Positions 51,096-59,425 of a stretch of 64,000 bases of DNA are shown one piece after another. The DNA is from Bacillota bacterium (GTDB lineage: Bacteria > Bacillota > Negativicutes > Sporomusales > Sporomusaceae). Positions within the stretch are counted from its first letter, which is position 1, and every line of letters starts with the position of its first letter. Location: assembly GCA_023388195.1 (NCBI GenBank), contig JAEWGR010000056.1, forward strand, positions 1 to 64,000. The letters are read 5' to 3'. Made by a program: the position numbers and the translations under genes. The notes under the pieces are model-generated. The model ran no database searches. It was not told the origin of the DNA and saw nothing but the letters and a program-made list of their open reading frames with translations.

Positions 51096-51752
51096 ATGAA
51101 CGATAGAGCCAAGAACAACTGCACTCTCGGTGCGGAAACGCAAACTATTATCGTGCGCCAAATAATAGGGGAAAAGGAAAAACAAAAAGCTCTGGATATT
51201 CACGTGGTTGTTCCGGAAAGGAAACCGTCAATTGAACAAATTGTTGATGTATTTGTCAAAGAAGTAGAAGTATGCAGTGTTGATGTTATTACGGATAAAG
51301 TCATAGTTCGCGGCGAATTCGAGATCAAGGCTATTTATGTAGCCTCCTTGCCTGATCAGCCTGTTCATGCTGTGGAAATCAAGCATTATAAATGGACTCT
51401 TGATATTGATATTCCCGGTGCCCGCAGGGGAATGGATGCTGAGGCCAGCGTAATTGTCGAGTTTGTTGACTATGATGTGGATGATCATCACCGCGCGTAC
51501 AAGTACAAGAATTTTGAACCGATTGACTGCGACGACGATGATGATGACGATGACGACGATGATTGCCACGATCATGATCATGATCATGATTGCGAAGACC
51601 ACGATGACGGCTGCGGACATCACCATCACCATCATCACCACAACTGCCGGGAATTTGATGTATCTGTTATCTTGAAAGTTACGGCTAAGGTTATGACTGA
51701 CCGTGAAGTTAATATCGGAACCAGCAGCCTGCCCAACAAGCCCAAGGGATAA
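51096..51752 (+). CDS. SPOCS-domain protein with Asp/His-rich insert
   Basis: 218 residues. SPOCS (DUF3794) fold, as in SafA-like and SipL-like spore proteins: IVRQIIGEKEKQKALDIHVVVPERKPSIEQIVDVFVKEVEV, DKVIVRGEFEIKAIYVASLPDQPVHAVE. It is broken by an insert at about residues 142-182 with 11 consecutive Asp, then four His-Asp pairs, then eight consecutive His, flanked by cysteines. The domain resumes with CREFDVSVILKVTAKVMTDREV. Such an insert could bind divalent metals. GGGGGG precedes the ATG. Paralogous to the next gene, 36 bp downstream. Confidence 0.85.
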   Translation: MNDRAKNNCTLGAETQTIIVRQIIGEKEKQKALDIHVVVPERKPSIEQIVDVFVKEVEVCSVDVITDKVIVRGEFEIKAIYVASLPDQPVHAVEIKHYKWTLDIDIPGARRGMDAEASVIVEFVDYDVDDHHRAYKYKNFEPIDCDDDDDDDDDDDCHDHDHDHDCEDHDDGCGHHHHHHHHNCREFDVSVILKVTAKVMTDREVNIGTSSLPNKPKG

Positions 51753-51788
51753 TAGCCGGGGTAAAAGCCTTAATAAGGGGGGGAAACT

Positions 51789-52736
51789 ATGGATGATGAT
51801 AAAACAAGGGTAGTATCAGCCTCGACTGATACTTTATCCACAAACACAAAGACCGTTTCAGGCGTAACAACAGTGGAAAGTTCGGAACTCGTATGCGGCT
51901 GCCCTGAACCAGGGCCGGAAACGATTGAGGTCGAACAGGTACTGGGGGCTGAAATGGCCCAGCGGGTTGTCGAACTTGATATGATTGTGCCGGCACAAAA
52001 ACCCGACATTGAGCAAGTAGTTGACGTCTATGTTAAAGAATTGGAAATTACTAAAATTGATGTGATTCGGGATAAGGTCATTGTTCGCGGTGAGCTAGAA
52101 GTAAAGGTTATGTATGTCGCCGATCTGCCTAACCAGCCGGTCCACGCTTTCGAGAAAAGACATATTCGTTGGACACGGGATATTGAAGTCGATGGTGCTG
52201 AGCCGGAAATGAAAGCGACGGCTGATGTCGTTGTCGAGTTTGTGGATTATGATTTCCATTGCCATCACGATAGGCGTAAAGTGCATGTCACTATTGTACT
52301 TAAGGTCTGGACCCGGGTGGTTACCACCACTGAAATGGATGTATACGCATTAAGTCCTATCGATGAAGTTGGGGTGCTCTCGGGTTCCGGGTCAACCGAC
52401 AAAGCCAGTGCCAGCCAGTTTGACAATGAGACCGTATCGGCCTCCGAAACCGGGGGTGGCGATATTGAGGCTTTTGGCGAGCAAAATGTAATTGTCACCG
52501 GTCCGATTACTCCTTCGGCCGGAACGCCGACAAATGTCAGCGGTACAGTAACCGTAAATGGCAATAACGTGAATATCAGATCCGGGCCAGGCACTAACTT
52601 CCCGATAGTTACAAAGGTTAACCGGGGTACAACGTTAAATGTAAGAGAGCAGGCTTTTGGCTGGTACAAAGTTATACTGTCTGACGGATCCACAACTGGT
52701 TGGATTGCCAGCTGGCTGGTTAATGGTACTCCTTGA
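51789..52736 (+). CDS. SPOCS-domain protein with C-terminal bacterial SH3 domain
   Basis: 315 residues. A Ser/Thr-rich N-terminus (about 1-45), a SPOCS domain (about 45-195) clearly paralogous to the previous gene (IVPAQKPDIEQVVDVYVKELEITKIDVIRDKVIVRGELEVKVMYVADLPNQPVHAFE spread over residues 70-125), a low-complexity linker, then an SH3b domain (about 250-312) with VNGNNVNIRSGPGTNFPIV and GWYKVILSDGSTTGWIASWLV. The SH3b would bind peptidoglycan peptides, so the protein could link the coat or inner spore layer to cortex. The His/Asp tract of the neighbour is absent. Confidence 0.87.
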   Translation: MDDDKTRVVSASTDTLSTNTKTVSGVTTVESSELVCGCPEPGPETIEVEQVLGAEMAQRVVELDMIVPAQKPDIEQVVDVYVKELEITKIDVIRDKVIVRGELEVKVMYVADLPNQPVHAFEKRHIRWTRDIEVDGAEPEMKATADVVVEFVDYDFHCHHDRRKVHVTIVLKVWTRVVTTTEMDVYALSPIDEVGVLSGSGSTDKASASQFDNETVSASETGGGDIEAFGEQNVIVTGPITPSAGTPTNVSGTVTVNGNNVNIRSGPGTNFPIVTKVNRGTTLNVREQAFGWYKVILSDGSTTGWIASWLVNGTP

Positions 52737-52757
52737 TCCGGAAGACTAATGATAACG

Positions 52758-52791
52758 ACCCAGGGATGAAGAAATCCCTGGGTATTGTTTT
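52758..52791 (+). terminator. rho-independent terminator after the SPOCS pair
   Basis: ACCCAGGGAT pairs perfectly with ATCCCTGGGT, then ATTGTTTT. Confidence 0.8.
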
Positions 52792-52802
52792 ACATGATCA
52801 AA

Positions 52803-52888
52803 CAGGATCGGTTTCTGATCCTAAGTAAGAACGACTAAGGCTTCTGCCGGCGTCCTCAGGGACTTGGCACAAGCCAAGTCTTTTCTTA
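52803..52888 (+). repeat. dispersed hairpin element, copy R5
   Basis: 5' hairpin GGATC/GATCC, then AAGTAAGAACGACTAAGGC, GCCGGCGTCCTCAGG, and the final GACTTGGC-ACAA-GCCAAGTC hairpin with TTTTCTTA. GTAAGAA near the middle can also pair with TTCTTAC at the end, closing a three-way structure. Head-to-tail with R6. Confidence 0.7.
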
Positions 52889-52985
52889 CAGGATCAGAAA
52901 GTATATCGGTTTCTGATCCTAAGTAAGAACGACTAAGCTTCTGCCGGCGTCCTGAGGGACTTGGCACAAGCCAAGTCTTTTCTTA
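52889..52985 (+). repeat. dispersed hairpin element, copy R6
   Basis: Adjacent to R5. Its 5' hairpin is longer, AGGATCAGAAA with TTTCTGATCCT (11 bp); from CTAAGTAAGAACG onward it is nearly identical to R5 and ends with the same perfect hairpin and T tract. The remaining 80 bp to 53066 have no feature that I can name. Confidence 0.7.
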
Positions 52986-53066
52986 TAAAGCCTAAGTTTT
53001 TCTAATGAAAGATCCCGGAAGCTTGCGGCTGCCGGGATCTTGGAATAGGGGAGAGGAGTTGGCTGG

Positions 53067-53870
53067 ATGTATCGGGCGATTGAATATCTGGGGCCAGTAG
53101 GACTGGGGGCAACGTCCCCCCAATTATTCCGGGCTGAAACCAAACCGGGGGAAAACAAGATCTGTGTCGTTAAACTATCTGCCAATCGTCTGGGTCCCAA
53201 GGTATTGGTAAATGAATTATTAGCAGTCCGGTTTGGGCAATGGCTCAAGCTTTGTTTTCCACCAGGCGGTCCTATCGAAATTTCTCCTGAAGTCCTGGGC
53301 AGCAGCAGACGGCTGACTGCCGCCCACGTAGTGCCGGGTTGGCATTTCGGTTGTGAGTATCTAAAAGGAGCCGGGTATGTAACTAAATATAACCTTCACC
53401 GGGCTGTGAACAAGGAGCAAATGGCCGGTGTCATGCTGTTTGATCACCTGTTTCATAATCCTGACCGCACTAAAAATCGTAAAAACCTGTTGATCAGGCG
53501 AGAAAACACTGGTTATAAACTATATGCTATTGATAATTCCCATTTATTTCGCCGGGGGAAATGGACAACAGAGATGCTTAAAAACCTGACAGAAAACATT
53601 ACCCTGAATCACCGGCGGTCTTATGGTGTTCTGCTTAAATACTACCTAAAGCCAACACATTTTTTTAAATATGTGCAGGCGGTCAAGGACATTCCCGGTG
53701 AACAATTTACTGATTTCATTGACTCTATACCTGAGGTGTGGCTGCCTGATCGCGGTGAGCGGCAGGCTTTACTGGAATTTCTGGTGGCCCGGTGCGGTAA
53801 GGTCGATTGGGTAATGCGTCAACTGACAGATTTAATCCCTGATATACACCGGCGTACCAACATTAATTAA
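53067..53870 (+). CDS. HipA-like kinase-fold protein
   Basis: 267 residues. Reads as a member of the shortened HipA-like kinase family: an N-terminal part with GLGATSPQLFRAETKPGEN and VVKLSANRLGPKVLVNELLAVRFGQ (ATP-binding Lys region), then AGVMLFDHLFHNPDRTKNRKNLLI (catalytic loop resembling HxxNxDRxxxNxL) and AIDNSHLFRRG (DNS replacing the metal-binding DFG/DFD). No HipB-like partner is adjacent. Substrate unknown. Its end overlaps the convergent L,D-transpeptidase gene by 39 bp. GAGGAG lies about ten bases upstream. Confidence 0.75.
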   Translation: MYRAIEYLGPVGLGATSPQLFRAETKPGENKICVVKLSANRLGPKVLVNELLAVRFGQWLKLCFPPGGPIEISPEVLGSSRRLTAAHVVPGWHFGCEYLKGAGYVTKYNLHRAVNKEQMAGVMLFDHLFHNPDRTKNRKNLLIRRENTGYKLYAIDNSHLFRRGKWTTEMLKNLTENITLNHRRSYGVLLKYYLKPTHFFKYVQAVKDIPGEQFTDFIDSIPEVWLPDRGERQALLEFLVARCGKVDWVMRQLTDLIPDIHRRTNIN

Positions 53871-54317
53871 GGCAAACAGCTCTTCCGCATGGGCATTATG
53901 CATACGGATACAGCCGTTTGATACCATTTTTCCGATCAGCCAGGGTGCGCTGGTGCCGTGAACACCGTAAGCGTCATAATTAAGTCCCATCCAGCGCGTT
54001 CCTAAAATACCTCCGGGGTTAATAATTTTAGTGGCAATTGCATAGTTGCCAAGCGGGGTCGGGGTTGACGGCTTGCCGATGGCAACTGGATATTGCCGCA
54101 TGGGGCTATTGCCGTCAAACAGGGTTAACTGCCGCTGTGACTTGACAAGCAGGATATTGGCCCTGGTCAGGACCTTGCCGGCCCTTTCAATATGCGGAGC
54201 CGGTATTACCTCGCTAACTTCAGCAGATTGATTTTGACAATAGCTGATATAACGCTCATCTTCTGCGAGTTTAATGGTTTTTAACGATTCCGGGACATAT
54301 ATTATTCTTACATTCAT
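53832..54317 (-). CDS. L,D-transpeptidase (YkuD domain)
   Basis: 161 residues from the ATG at 54317 after GGAGG. YkuD catalytic core: ILLVKSQRQLTLFDGNSPMRQYPVAIGKPSTPTPLG, HGTSAPWLIG and the catalytic Cys in SNGCIRMHNAHAEELF near residue 140. It would crosslink or modify peptidoglycan. No signal peptide or membrane segment is seen at the N-terminus, which is unusual for an envelope enzyme and would fit a role in the forespore or mother cell. Convergent overlap with the HipA-like gene. Confidence 0.88.
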   Translation of the reverse strand: MNVRIIYVPESLKTIKLAEDERYISYCQNQSAEVSEVIPAPHIERAGKVLTRANILLVKSQRQLTLFDGNSPMRQYPVAIGKPSTPTPLGNYAIATKIINPGGILGTRWMGLNYDAYGVHGTSAPWLIGKMVSNGCIRMHNAHAEELFALINVGTPVYIRD

Positions 54318-54460
54318 CGCTGGTATAACCTCCGTTTCCCGATTTCTCTGCTTCATTATATTCAGACCGCCTGGATTTGGTCAGCGCAATTAAGGGTATA
54401 AACATCTGGTATTTATGGTAAAAATAGGAGTAAAGGCTGAAACAGGAGATATTCTGACAA

Positions 54461-55297
54461 ATGAGTGATAAAATGACAGGAAAGAAACAAGAAACACCGG
54501 GCAGTTTGCTTATTATCGGTGGTCATGAAGATAAAACCGGCGAATGTATTATTCTGAGAAAATTTGTGGACATGGCCGGCGGCCGGGACAGCCTTATTGT
54601 AATTATTGCCACAGCTACCGATGAACCCCGGGTGGTTGGCAGTGAATATAAAGAACTATTCACTTTGATGGGCGCAGCATCCGTGTACCTGCTGGCTGTT
54701 GCTAACCGGGACACAGCGAATCAAACCCAGCAGGCTGAGATTATTAAAAATGCCACAGGCATATTTTTTACAGGCGGCGACCAACTGCGGCTGACAAGTA
54801 TCTTAGGCGGTTCAGCAGTTGACGCCGCCATTCGGGCTGCCTTCCGGCACGGGGCTGTTGTTGCCGGTACAAGTGCTGGCGCGGCCGTAATGAGCGAAAC
54901 CATGATTGTGGGTGGTCACTCCAATGATTCCCCGAAGAAATCATCGCTGGTTATGGCTCAGGGCATGGGTTTTTTACATGAAGCAGTTGTTGATCAGCAT
55001 TTTGCCCAACGGGGAAGGATTAACCGGTTATTGTCTGCGGTGGCACAGAATCCCCATGTGATGGGAATTGGGATAGACGAAGACACGGCACTGATTGTTG
55101 GCTCTGACCGGGTGTGCCAGGTGATCGGCTCACAGACAGTAACGATTATCGATGGTAAAAATATAATCTATTCTAATATATCAGAGTCTAATCAGACTCA
55201 GCCTTTGGTGATATCTAATGTCTTACTGCATATTTTACCGGCAGGCTATGGTTTTGACTTAAACCTGAGGTTGCCGCTTCAGCTTAATCTAAACTAG
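54461..55297 (+). CDS. cphB: cyanophycinase
   Basis: 278 residues. Peptidase S51 fold: LLIIGGHEDKTGE, FFTGGDQLRLTSIL, the nucleophile Ser in GTSAGAAVMS near residue 142, and the following VVDQHFAQRGRINRL. Cyanophycinase cuts multi-L-arginyl-poly-L-aspartate to beta-Asp-Arg dipeptides. Directly followed by cyanophycin synthetase, 18 bp downstream, so the pair makes and mobilises a nitrogen reserve. Soluble, no signal peptide. Confidence 0.9.
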   Translation: MSDKMTGKKQETPGSLLIIGGHEDKTGECIILRKFVDMAGGRDSLIVIIATATDEPRVVGSEYKELFTLMGAASVYLLAVANRDTANQTQQAEIIKNATGIFFTGGDQLRLTSILGGSAVDAAIRAAFRHGAVVAGTSAGAAVMSETMIVGGHSNDSPKKSSLVMAQGMGFLHEAVVDQHFAQRGRINRLLSAVAQNPHVMGIGIDEDTALIVGSDRVCQVIGSQTVTIIDGKNIIYSNISESNQTQPLVISNVLLHILPAGYGFDLNLRLPLQLNLN

Positions 55298-55315
55298 GTT
55301 TAGGGAGGACTACTT

Positions 55316-57982
55316 ATGGAATTAATTTATTCACGCTTTATCGGCGGGCCTAATGTATATAGCTACCGGCCTGTAATCAAAGCCTTGCTGGATATTGGCG
55401 CCTATGAGGATATTGCCAGTAATGCGATTGCCGGCTTTGTGGCCCGTTTGCTGGCTTTATTACCCGGACTGGAGCAGCATTCCTGCTCGCGGGGTTACGC
55501 CGGCGGTTTTGCTGAACGTTTACAGGAAGGAACTTATATGGCTCATATCTTTGAACATGTTGCCCTGGAACTGCAGACGTTGGCTGGTCAGGAATATATG
55601 TCAGCCTTTGGCAAGACCCGGGGCGCCGGCCGGCCGGGCGTTTACCAGGTTGTAATAGGCTGTAAATCAGGTCCTGTCGGTCTGGCCGCTGCGGAAGGAG
55701 CATATTGCCTGCTTACAGCTGTGCTCAGGAACCGCGAATTCAATGTGCCTGAGCTGGTAGCGCGGCTGAAACGAGTTGGTGATGACGCTAAACTGGGACC
55801 AAGTACCGAGGCAATTTTCGCCGCGGCCAGGCGCCGCGGTATTCCCATATTACGCCCTGATTATGATAATAATTTTCTCATCATGGGCCATGGCAGCAGG
55901 CAAGAGCGGGTTTGGGCTACGGTGACCGGCAGGACAAGCTCGGTGGCTGTTGACTTAGTTGGCGATAAATATCTCACCAATAAACTTCTGCGTCAGAATG
56001 CTATCCCTGTTCCCAACGGGTATATAGTCGCCGGCAGCAATGAAGCCCTGACAGCATTTGCGGCTATTGGCGGGCCTGTTGTTATTAAACCTGCCGGGGG
56101 AAACCATGGCAAAGGGGTAACCCTTAATATCCGGAGTGAAGAAGAGGTTGAGCAGGCAGTCCGGTTTGCCGCGCAGTTTGATGAGCGTATTTTGGTGGAA
56201 GAGTATATAGAAGGCCGTCAATACCGGCTGTGCCTGGTTAATGGCAGGCTGGTTGCAGGTGCTGAGAGGATACCCGCTCACGTAATTGGCGACGGCAGCC
56301 GTACAATTGCCGAGTTGGCAGATATAGTAAATCTGGATCCGGCACGTGGTTTAGGACATAGCCGCGCTTTGACCCGGCTGGAGCTGGGGGCTGCTGCTCA
56401 AACTACGCTAGCCAGGCAGAATTTAACGACAGCGTCTGTTCCGCAAGCAGGTCAATTTGTTTTTATCCGGGATAACGCAAACTTAAGTGCCGGCGCCACC
56501 GCTGCGGATGTAACCGATGTTATCCATCCCGATACGGTACAACTGGTGGAACGGGCAGTTCGGCTGGTCGGTCTGGATGTGGCTGGCGTTGATTTGGTAA
56601 TTCCTGATATTACAATGCCATTACAGCTCAACAATGGCGCCATAATTGAGATTAATGCCGCACCCGGTCTCCGGATGCATCTGTATCCGAGTACCGGTTT
56701 GGCACGGGATGTCGGAGCAGCAATTGTTGATTATTTGTTCCCGGCAGGCAGTGACGGCCGGATTCCGATTATCGCGGTTACTGGTACAAACGGTAAAACA
56801 ACAGTGACTAGGTTGATTTCCCATATTTTCCGCCTTGCCGGCCATAAAACCGGCATGACTACGTCAGATGGTATTTATGTGAACCACGAATGTATCGCCC
56901 AGGGCGATACCACCGGGCCGGTAAGTGCTGCTATGGTATTGGCCGACCCCACCGTGGAGGTTGCTGTACTTGAAGTGGCGCGGGGCGGGATTATTCGCGG
57001 CGGATTAGGTTATGATGCTGCCGATGTGGGGGTTATCACCAATATTACGGAAGATCACATTGGTCAGGATGGTATCGAGGACCTTGATGATTTAGCCCAT
57101 ATTAAATCATTGGTTATTGAAACCGTCCGCCCCGATGGTTCAATACTGCTTAATGCCGATGATCTCCGGATCGTGACCCTGCGATCACGGGTTAAAGCGG
57201 AAATTATTTATTTCAGTGCCAAGCCGGATAATATCATTGTCAGACGGCACTTAGGCGAAGGCGGCAAGGCCTGTTTTATTAAAAACGGGGTAATTTACCT
57301 TGCAAAGGGGCAGAATGAACAGCCGGTCATACATATCACCGACATTCCGCTGACCTTGCAGGGGTATGCCGGACATAATATTCAAAATGCGGTAATTGCC
57401 GCGGCTGCTTGCTGGTGCCAGGGCCTGCAGCCGGCAGAAATCAGCAAAGGGTTAATCAGCTTCTGTGAAAACCCGGGACGGCTTATGTTAATGGATGTTG
57501 GCAATTTTCGGGTTTGTGTTGACTATGCACACAATCCCGCCGGTTGTCAGGCCCTGGTGAGTACCCTGCGGCGCCTCAATCCCCGGCGGCTTATTGGTGT
57601 TATCGCGGCGCCTGGTGACCGGCGTGATGATATCATCGTCCGTTTTGGCCGGGAGGCAGGACAGGGTTTCGACAGGCTGTTTATCAAGGAAGATGCTGAC
57701 CTGCGTGGCCGTCAGCCCGGCGAAACGGCGGCTTTACTTGTTCAGGGAGCGCTGGAAGCAGGTTTTGCCACTGAACGGATTATAACCATCCTTGACGAAC
57801 GGGAAGCTGTGGCGGCGGCTTTGGCCCAGGCTGAACAAGGTGATCTCGTTGCTGTCTTTTACGAGCAGTATGGAATAGTTCTGGAAACTATAACCGGTTT
57901 CTGTAAAACTGATGCTGCCTGTCACGAGGACAAGGCAGAGTATCAGGAACTGGTTGTTGCCGGCGTCCGTGTTGAAGGGTAA
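55316..57982 (+). CDS. cphA: cyanophycin synthetase
   Basis: 888 residues, full length. N-terminal domain (about 1-160), ATP-grasp domain with GGPVVIKPAGGNHGKGVTLN (about 250-270) and IEINAAPGLRMH, then a Mur-ligase-like domain with P-loop VTGTNGKTTVTRL near residue 488, LEVARGGIIRGGLGYD and NITEDHIGQDGI, and DYAHNPAGCQAL. It polymerises aspartate and arginine from a primer without ribosomes. Non-cyanobacterial homologues occur in several Firmicutes; a sporulation-related reserve is one possibility. GGGAGG before the ATG. Confidence 0.93.
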   Translation: MELIYSRFIGGPNVYSYRPVIKALLDIGAYEDIASNAIAGFVARLLALLPGLEQHSCSRGYAGGFAERLQEGTYMAHIFEHVALELQTLAGQEYMSAFGKTRGAGRPGVYQVVIGCKSGPVGLAAAEGAYCLLTAVLRNREFNVPELVARLKRVGDDAKLGPSTEAIFAAARRRGIPILRPDYDNNFLIMGHGSRQERVWATVTGRTSSVAVDLVGDKYLTNKLLRQNAIPVPNGYIVAGSNEALTAFAAIGGPVVIKPAGGNHGKGVTLNIRSEEEVEQAVRFAAQFDERILVEEYIEGRQYRLCLVNGRLVAGAERIPAHVIGDGSRTIAELADIVNLDPARGLGHSRALTRLELGAAAQTTLARQNLTTASVPQAGQFVFIRDNANLSAGATAADVTDVIHPDTVQLVERAVRLVGLDVAGVDLVIPDITMPLQLNNGAIIEINAAPGLRMHLYPSTGLARDVGAAIVDYLFPAGSDGRIPIIAVTGTNGKTTVTRLISHIFRLAGHKTGMTTSDGIYVNHECIAQGDTTGPVSAAMVLADPTVEVAVLEVARGGIIRGGLGYDAADVGVITNITEDHIGQDGIEDLDDLAHIKSLVIETVRPDGSILLNADDLRIVTLRSRVKAEIIYFSAKPDNIIVRRHLGEGGKACFIKNGVIYLAKGQNEQPVIHITDIPLTLQGYAGHNIQNAVIAAAACWCQGLQPAEISKGLISFCENPGRLMLMDVGNFRVCVDYAHNPAGCQALVSTLRRLNPRRLIGVIAAPGDRRDDIIVRFGREAGQGFDRLFIKEDADLRGRQPGETAALLVQGALEAGFATERIITILDEREAVAAALAQAEQGDLVAVFYEQYGIVLETITGFCKTDAACHEDKAEYQELVVAGVRVEG

Positions 57983-58075
57983 GAAAAAAATTTTGTGCGG
58001 AAAATTGGCAGTTGCAGGCAAATACATGAGCAGGTAGAATATAATACTGTAAGATGTATGTGGAGGTGTTCCGTG

Positions 58076-58552
58076 ATGGAGACAAGCAGTCTAATTGTTG
58101 ATCAGGAACTGCAACTGGTGGTTTTTCGTCTGGCTAGAGAAGAATATGGCTTGCCTATTACCAAAGTGCAGGAGATAAATCGCCTGGTTCCTATAACTAA
58201 ACTGCCGCAGACGCCGGCCTTTATGGAAGGAATTATAAATTTACGGGGAAGGATTATTCCCGTAATTGACCTACGAAAACGTTTTCAGCTAGAGATCTCC
58301 AGCTATAATGATGACAGCCGGATTATTATTGTCGAGGTTGATGGGCAGACGGTTGGTATCATTGTTGATTCTGTGACTGAGGTAGTTCGTTTGGCGGCAG
58401 TAAGTGTCGAACCGCCGCCGCCGACCTTTATTCTGGATGCCAGATATATTCAAGGTGTGGGTAAACTTGACGACCGGTTGCTTATCCTGCTGGAGATTGA
58501 CCGGATTCTGACTTCACAAGAGACGATAACATTAAAGCAGTTAAGCGCTTAA
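58076..58552 (+). CDS. cheW: CheW chemotaxis coupling protein
   Basis: 158 residues from the ATG at 58076, preceded by GGAGGTG; an open frame upstream without similarity is ignored. CheW domain: LQLVVFRLAREEYGLPITKVQEINR, ITKLPQTPAFMEGIINLRGRIIPVIDLRKRF, and VGIIVDSVTEVVRL. Joins transducers to CheA kinase. No other che gene is beside it; the soluble transducer at 14682 is the only transducer in the window. It lies alone between cphA and ispE. Confidence 0.92.
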   Translation: METSSLIVDQELQLVVFRLAREEYGLPITKVQEINRLVPITKLPQTPAFMEGIINLRGRIIPVIDLRKRFQLEISSYNDDSRIIIVEVDGQTVGIIVDSVTEVVRLAAVSVEPPPPTFILDARYIQGVGKLDDRLLILLEIDRILTSQETITLKQLSA

Positions 58553-58562
58553 GGTGTCCGGA

Positions 58563-59423
58563 ATGCTGACACTTACAGCCTATGCTAAAATTAATCTGGC
58601 GCTTGATGTATACTCTAAACGGCCTGATGGCTATCACGAAGTGGCTATGATTATGCAGTCGGTTAGCCTTGCGGATACAATCGTATTAACCGGACAGCCG
58701 GCAGGTATTGATCTTAGTGTTACTATTCCGGGTTTGCCAGCAGATGGTAATAACCTGGCTTATCGTGCCGCTGTGCTGCTTAGGGAATATGCAAAGACCG
58801 GTAAAGGTGTACACATTCACCTGGAGAAGAAAATCCCGCTGGCGGCAGGTTTGGCTGGCGGCAGCGCCGACGCCGCTGCAGTGCTCAGGGGATTGAATCA
58901 GTTGTGGCAGCTCGGCCTCAGCTTGGACGAGCTTAGCAAACTGGCAGCCGAATTGGGATCAGACGTACCTTTTTGCCTATATAATGGCACCATGCTGGCA
59001 ACAGGCCGGGGGGAGATTGTAAAACCATTGCCGCCTATGCCTGACTGTTATGTCATATTAGCTAAACCGGCTGTTGAGGTATCAACCGCCTGGGTGTATG
59101 GCCGGTTTGCAGCTAATGAGATCAGAGTCCGGCCGGATATTAACGCAATGCGTGAAAATCTTGCACAAGGCAATCTTGCCGGTGTGGCCAGTCGTTTGAC
59201 AAACGTTCTTGAAAGTGTCACAATTCCCGCGTATCCCCAAATCGCAGAAATAAAAAATGCTATGCTGACATACGGGGCCATGGCGGCATTAATGTCTGGC
59301 AGCGGACCTACTGTATTCGGTCTTGCCGGCAGTCAGACCCAGGCTGAATGGATTGCCAGGCAATTAAAGGCGCAAGGGGTGCCGGAAATATTTGTGGCAA
59401 AAACAGTATCAAAGGTGGAGTGA
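58563..59423 (+). CDS. ispE: 4-diphosphocytidyl-2-C-methyl-D-erythritol kinase
   Basis: 286 residues from the ATG at 58563 (AAGGTG upstream); a GTG three codons earlier is possible. GHMP kinase: AYAKINLALDVYSKRPDGYHEV, the phosphate loop PLAAGLAGGSADAAA, LGSDVPFCLYNG and MSGSGPTVFGL. Catalyses the ATP-dependent step of the MEP isoprenoid route. Usual position in the Firmicute block upstream of purR. Confidence 0.93.
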   Translation: MLTLTAYAKINLALDVYSKRPDGYHEVAMIMQSVSLADTIVLTGQPAGIDLSVTIPGLPADGNNLAYRAAVLLREYAKTGKGVHIHLEKKIPLAAGLAGGSADAAAVLRGLNQLWQLGLSLDELSKLAAELGSDVPFCLYNGTMLATGRGEIVKPLPPMPDCYVILAKPAVEVSTAWVYGRFAANEIRVRPDINAMRENLAQGNLAGVASRLTNVLESVTIPAYPQIAEIKNAMLTYGAMAALMSGSGPTVFGLAGSQTQAEWIARQLKAQGVPEIFVAKTVSKVE

Positions 59424-59425
59424 TT

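Noticed and set aside
51228..51641. 137-codon antisense frame rich in Val, Ile and Met over the first SPOCS gene
   Set aside because: Hydrophobic repeats are the reverse reading of the Asp/His codons, not a membrane protein; no ribosome site.
58012..58045. Promoter TTGCAG ... TATAAT before cheW
   Set aside because: The spacer is 22 bases, too long; the TATAAT may still be a -10 element but no good -35 is seen.
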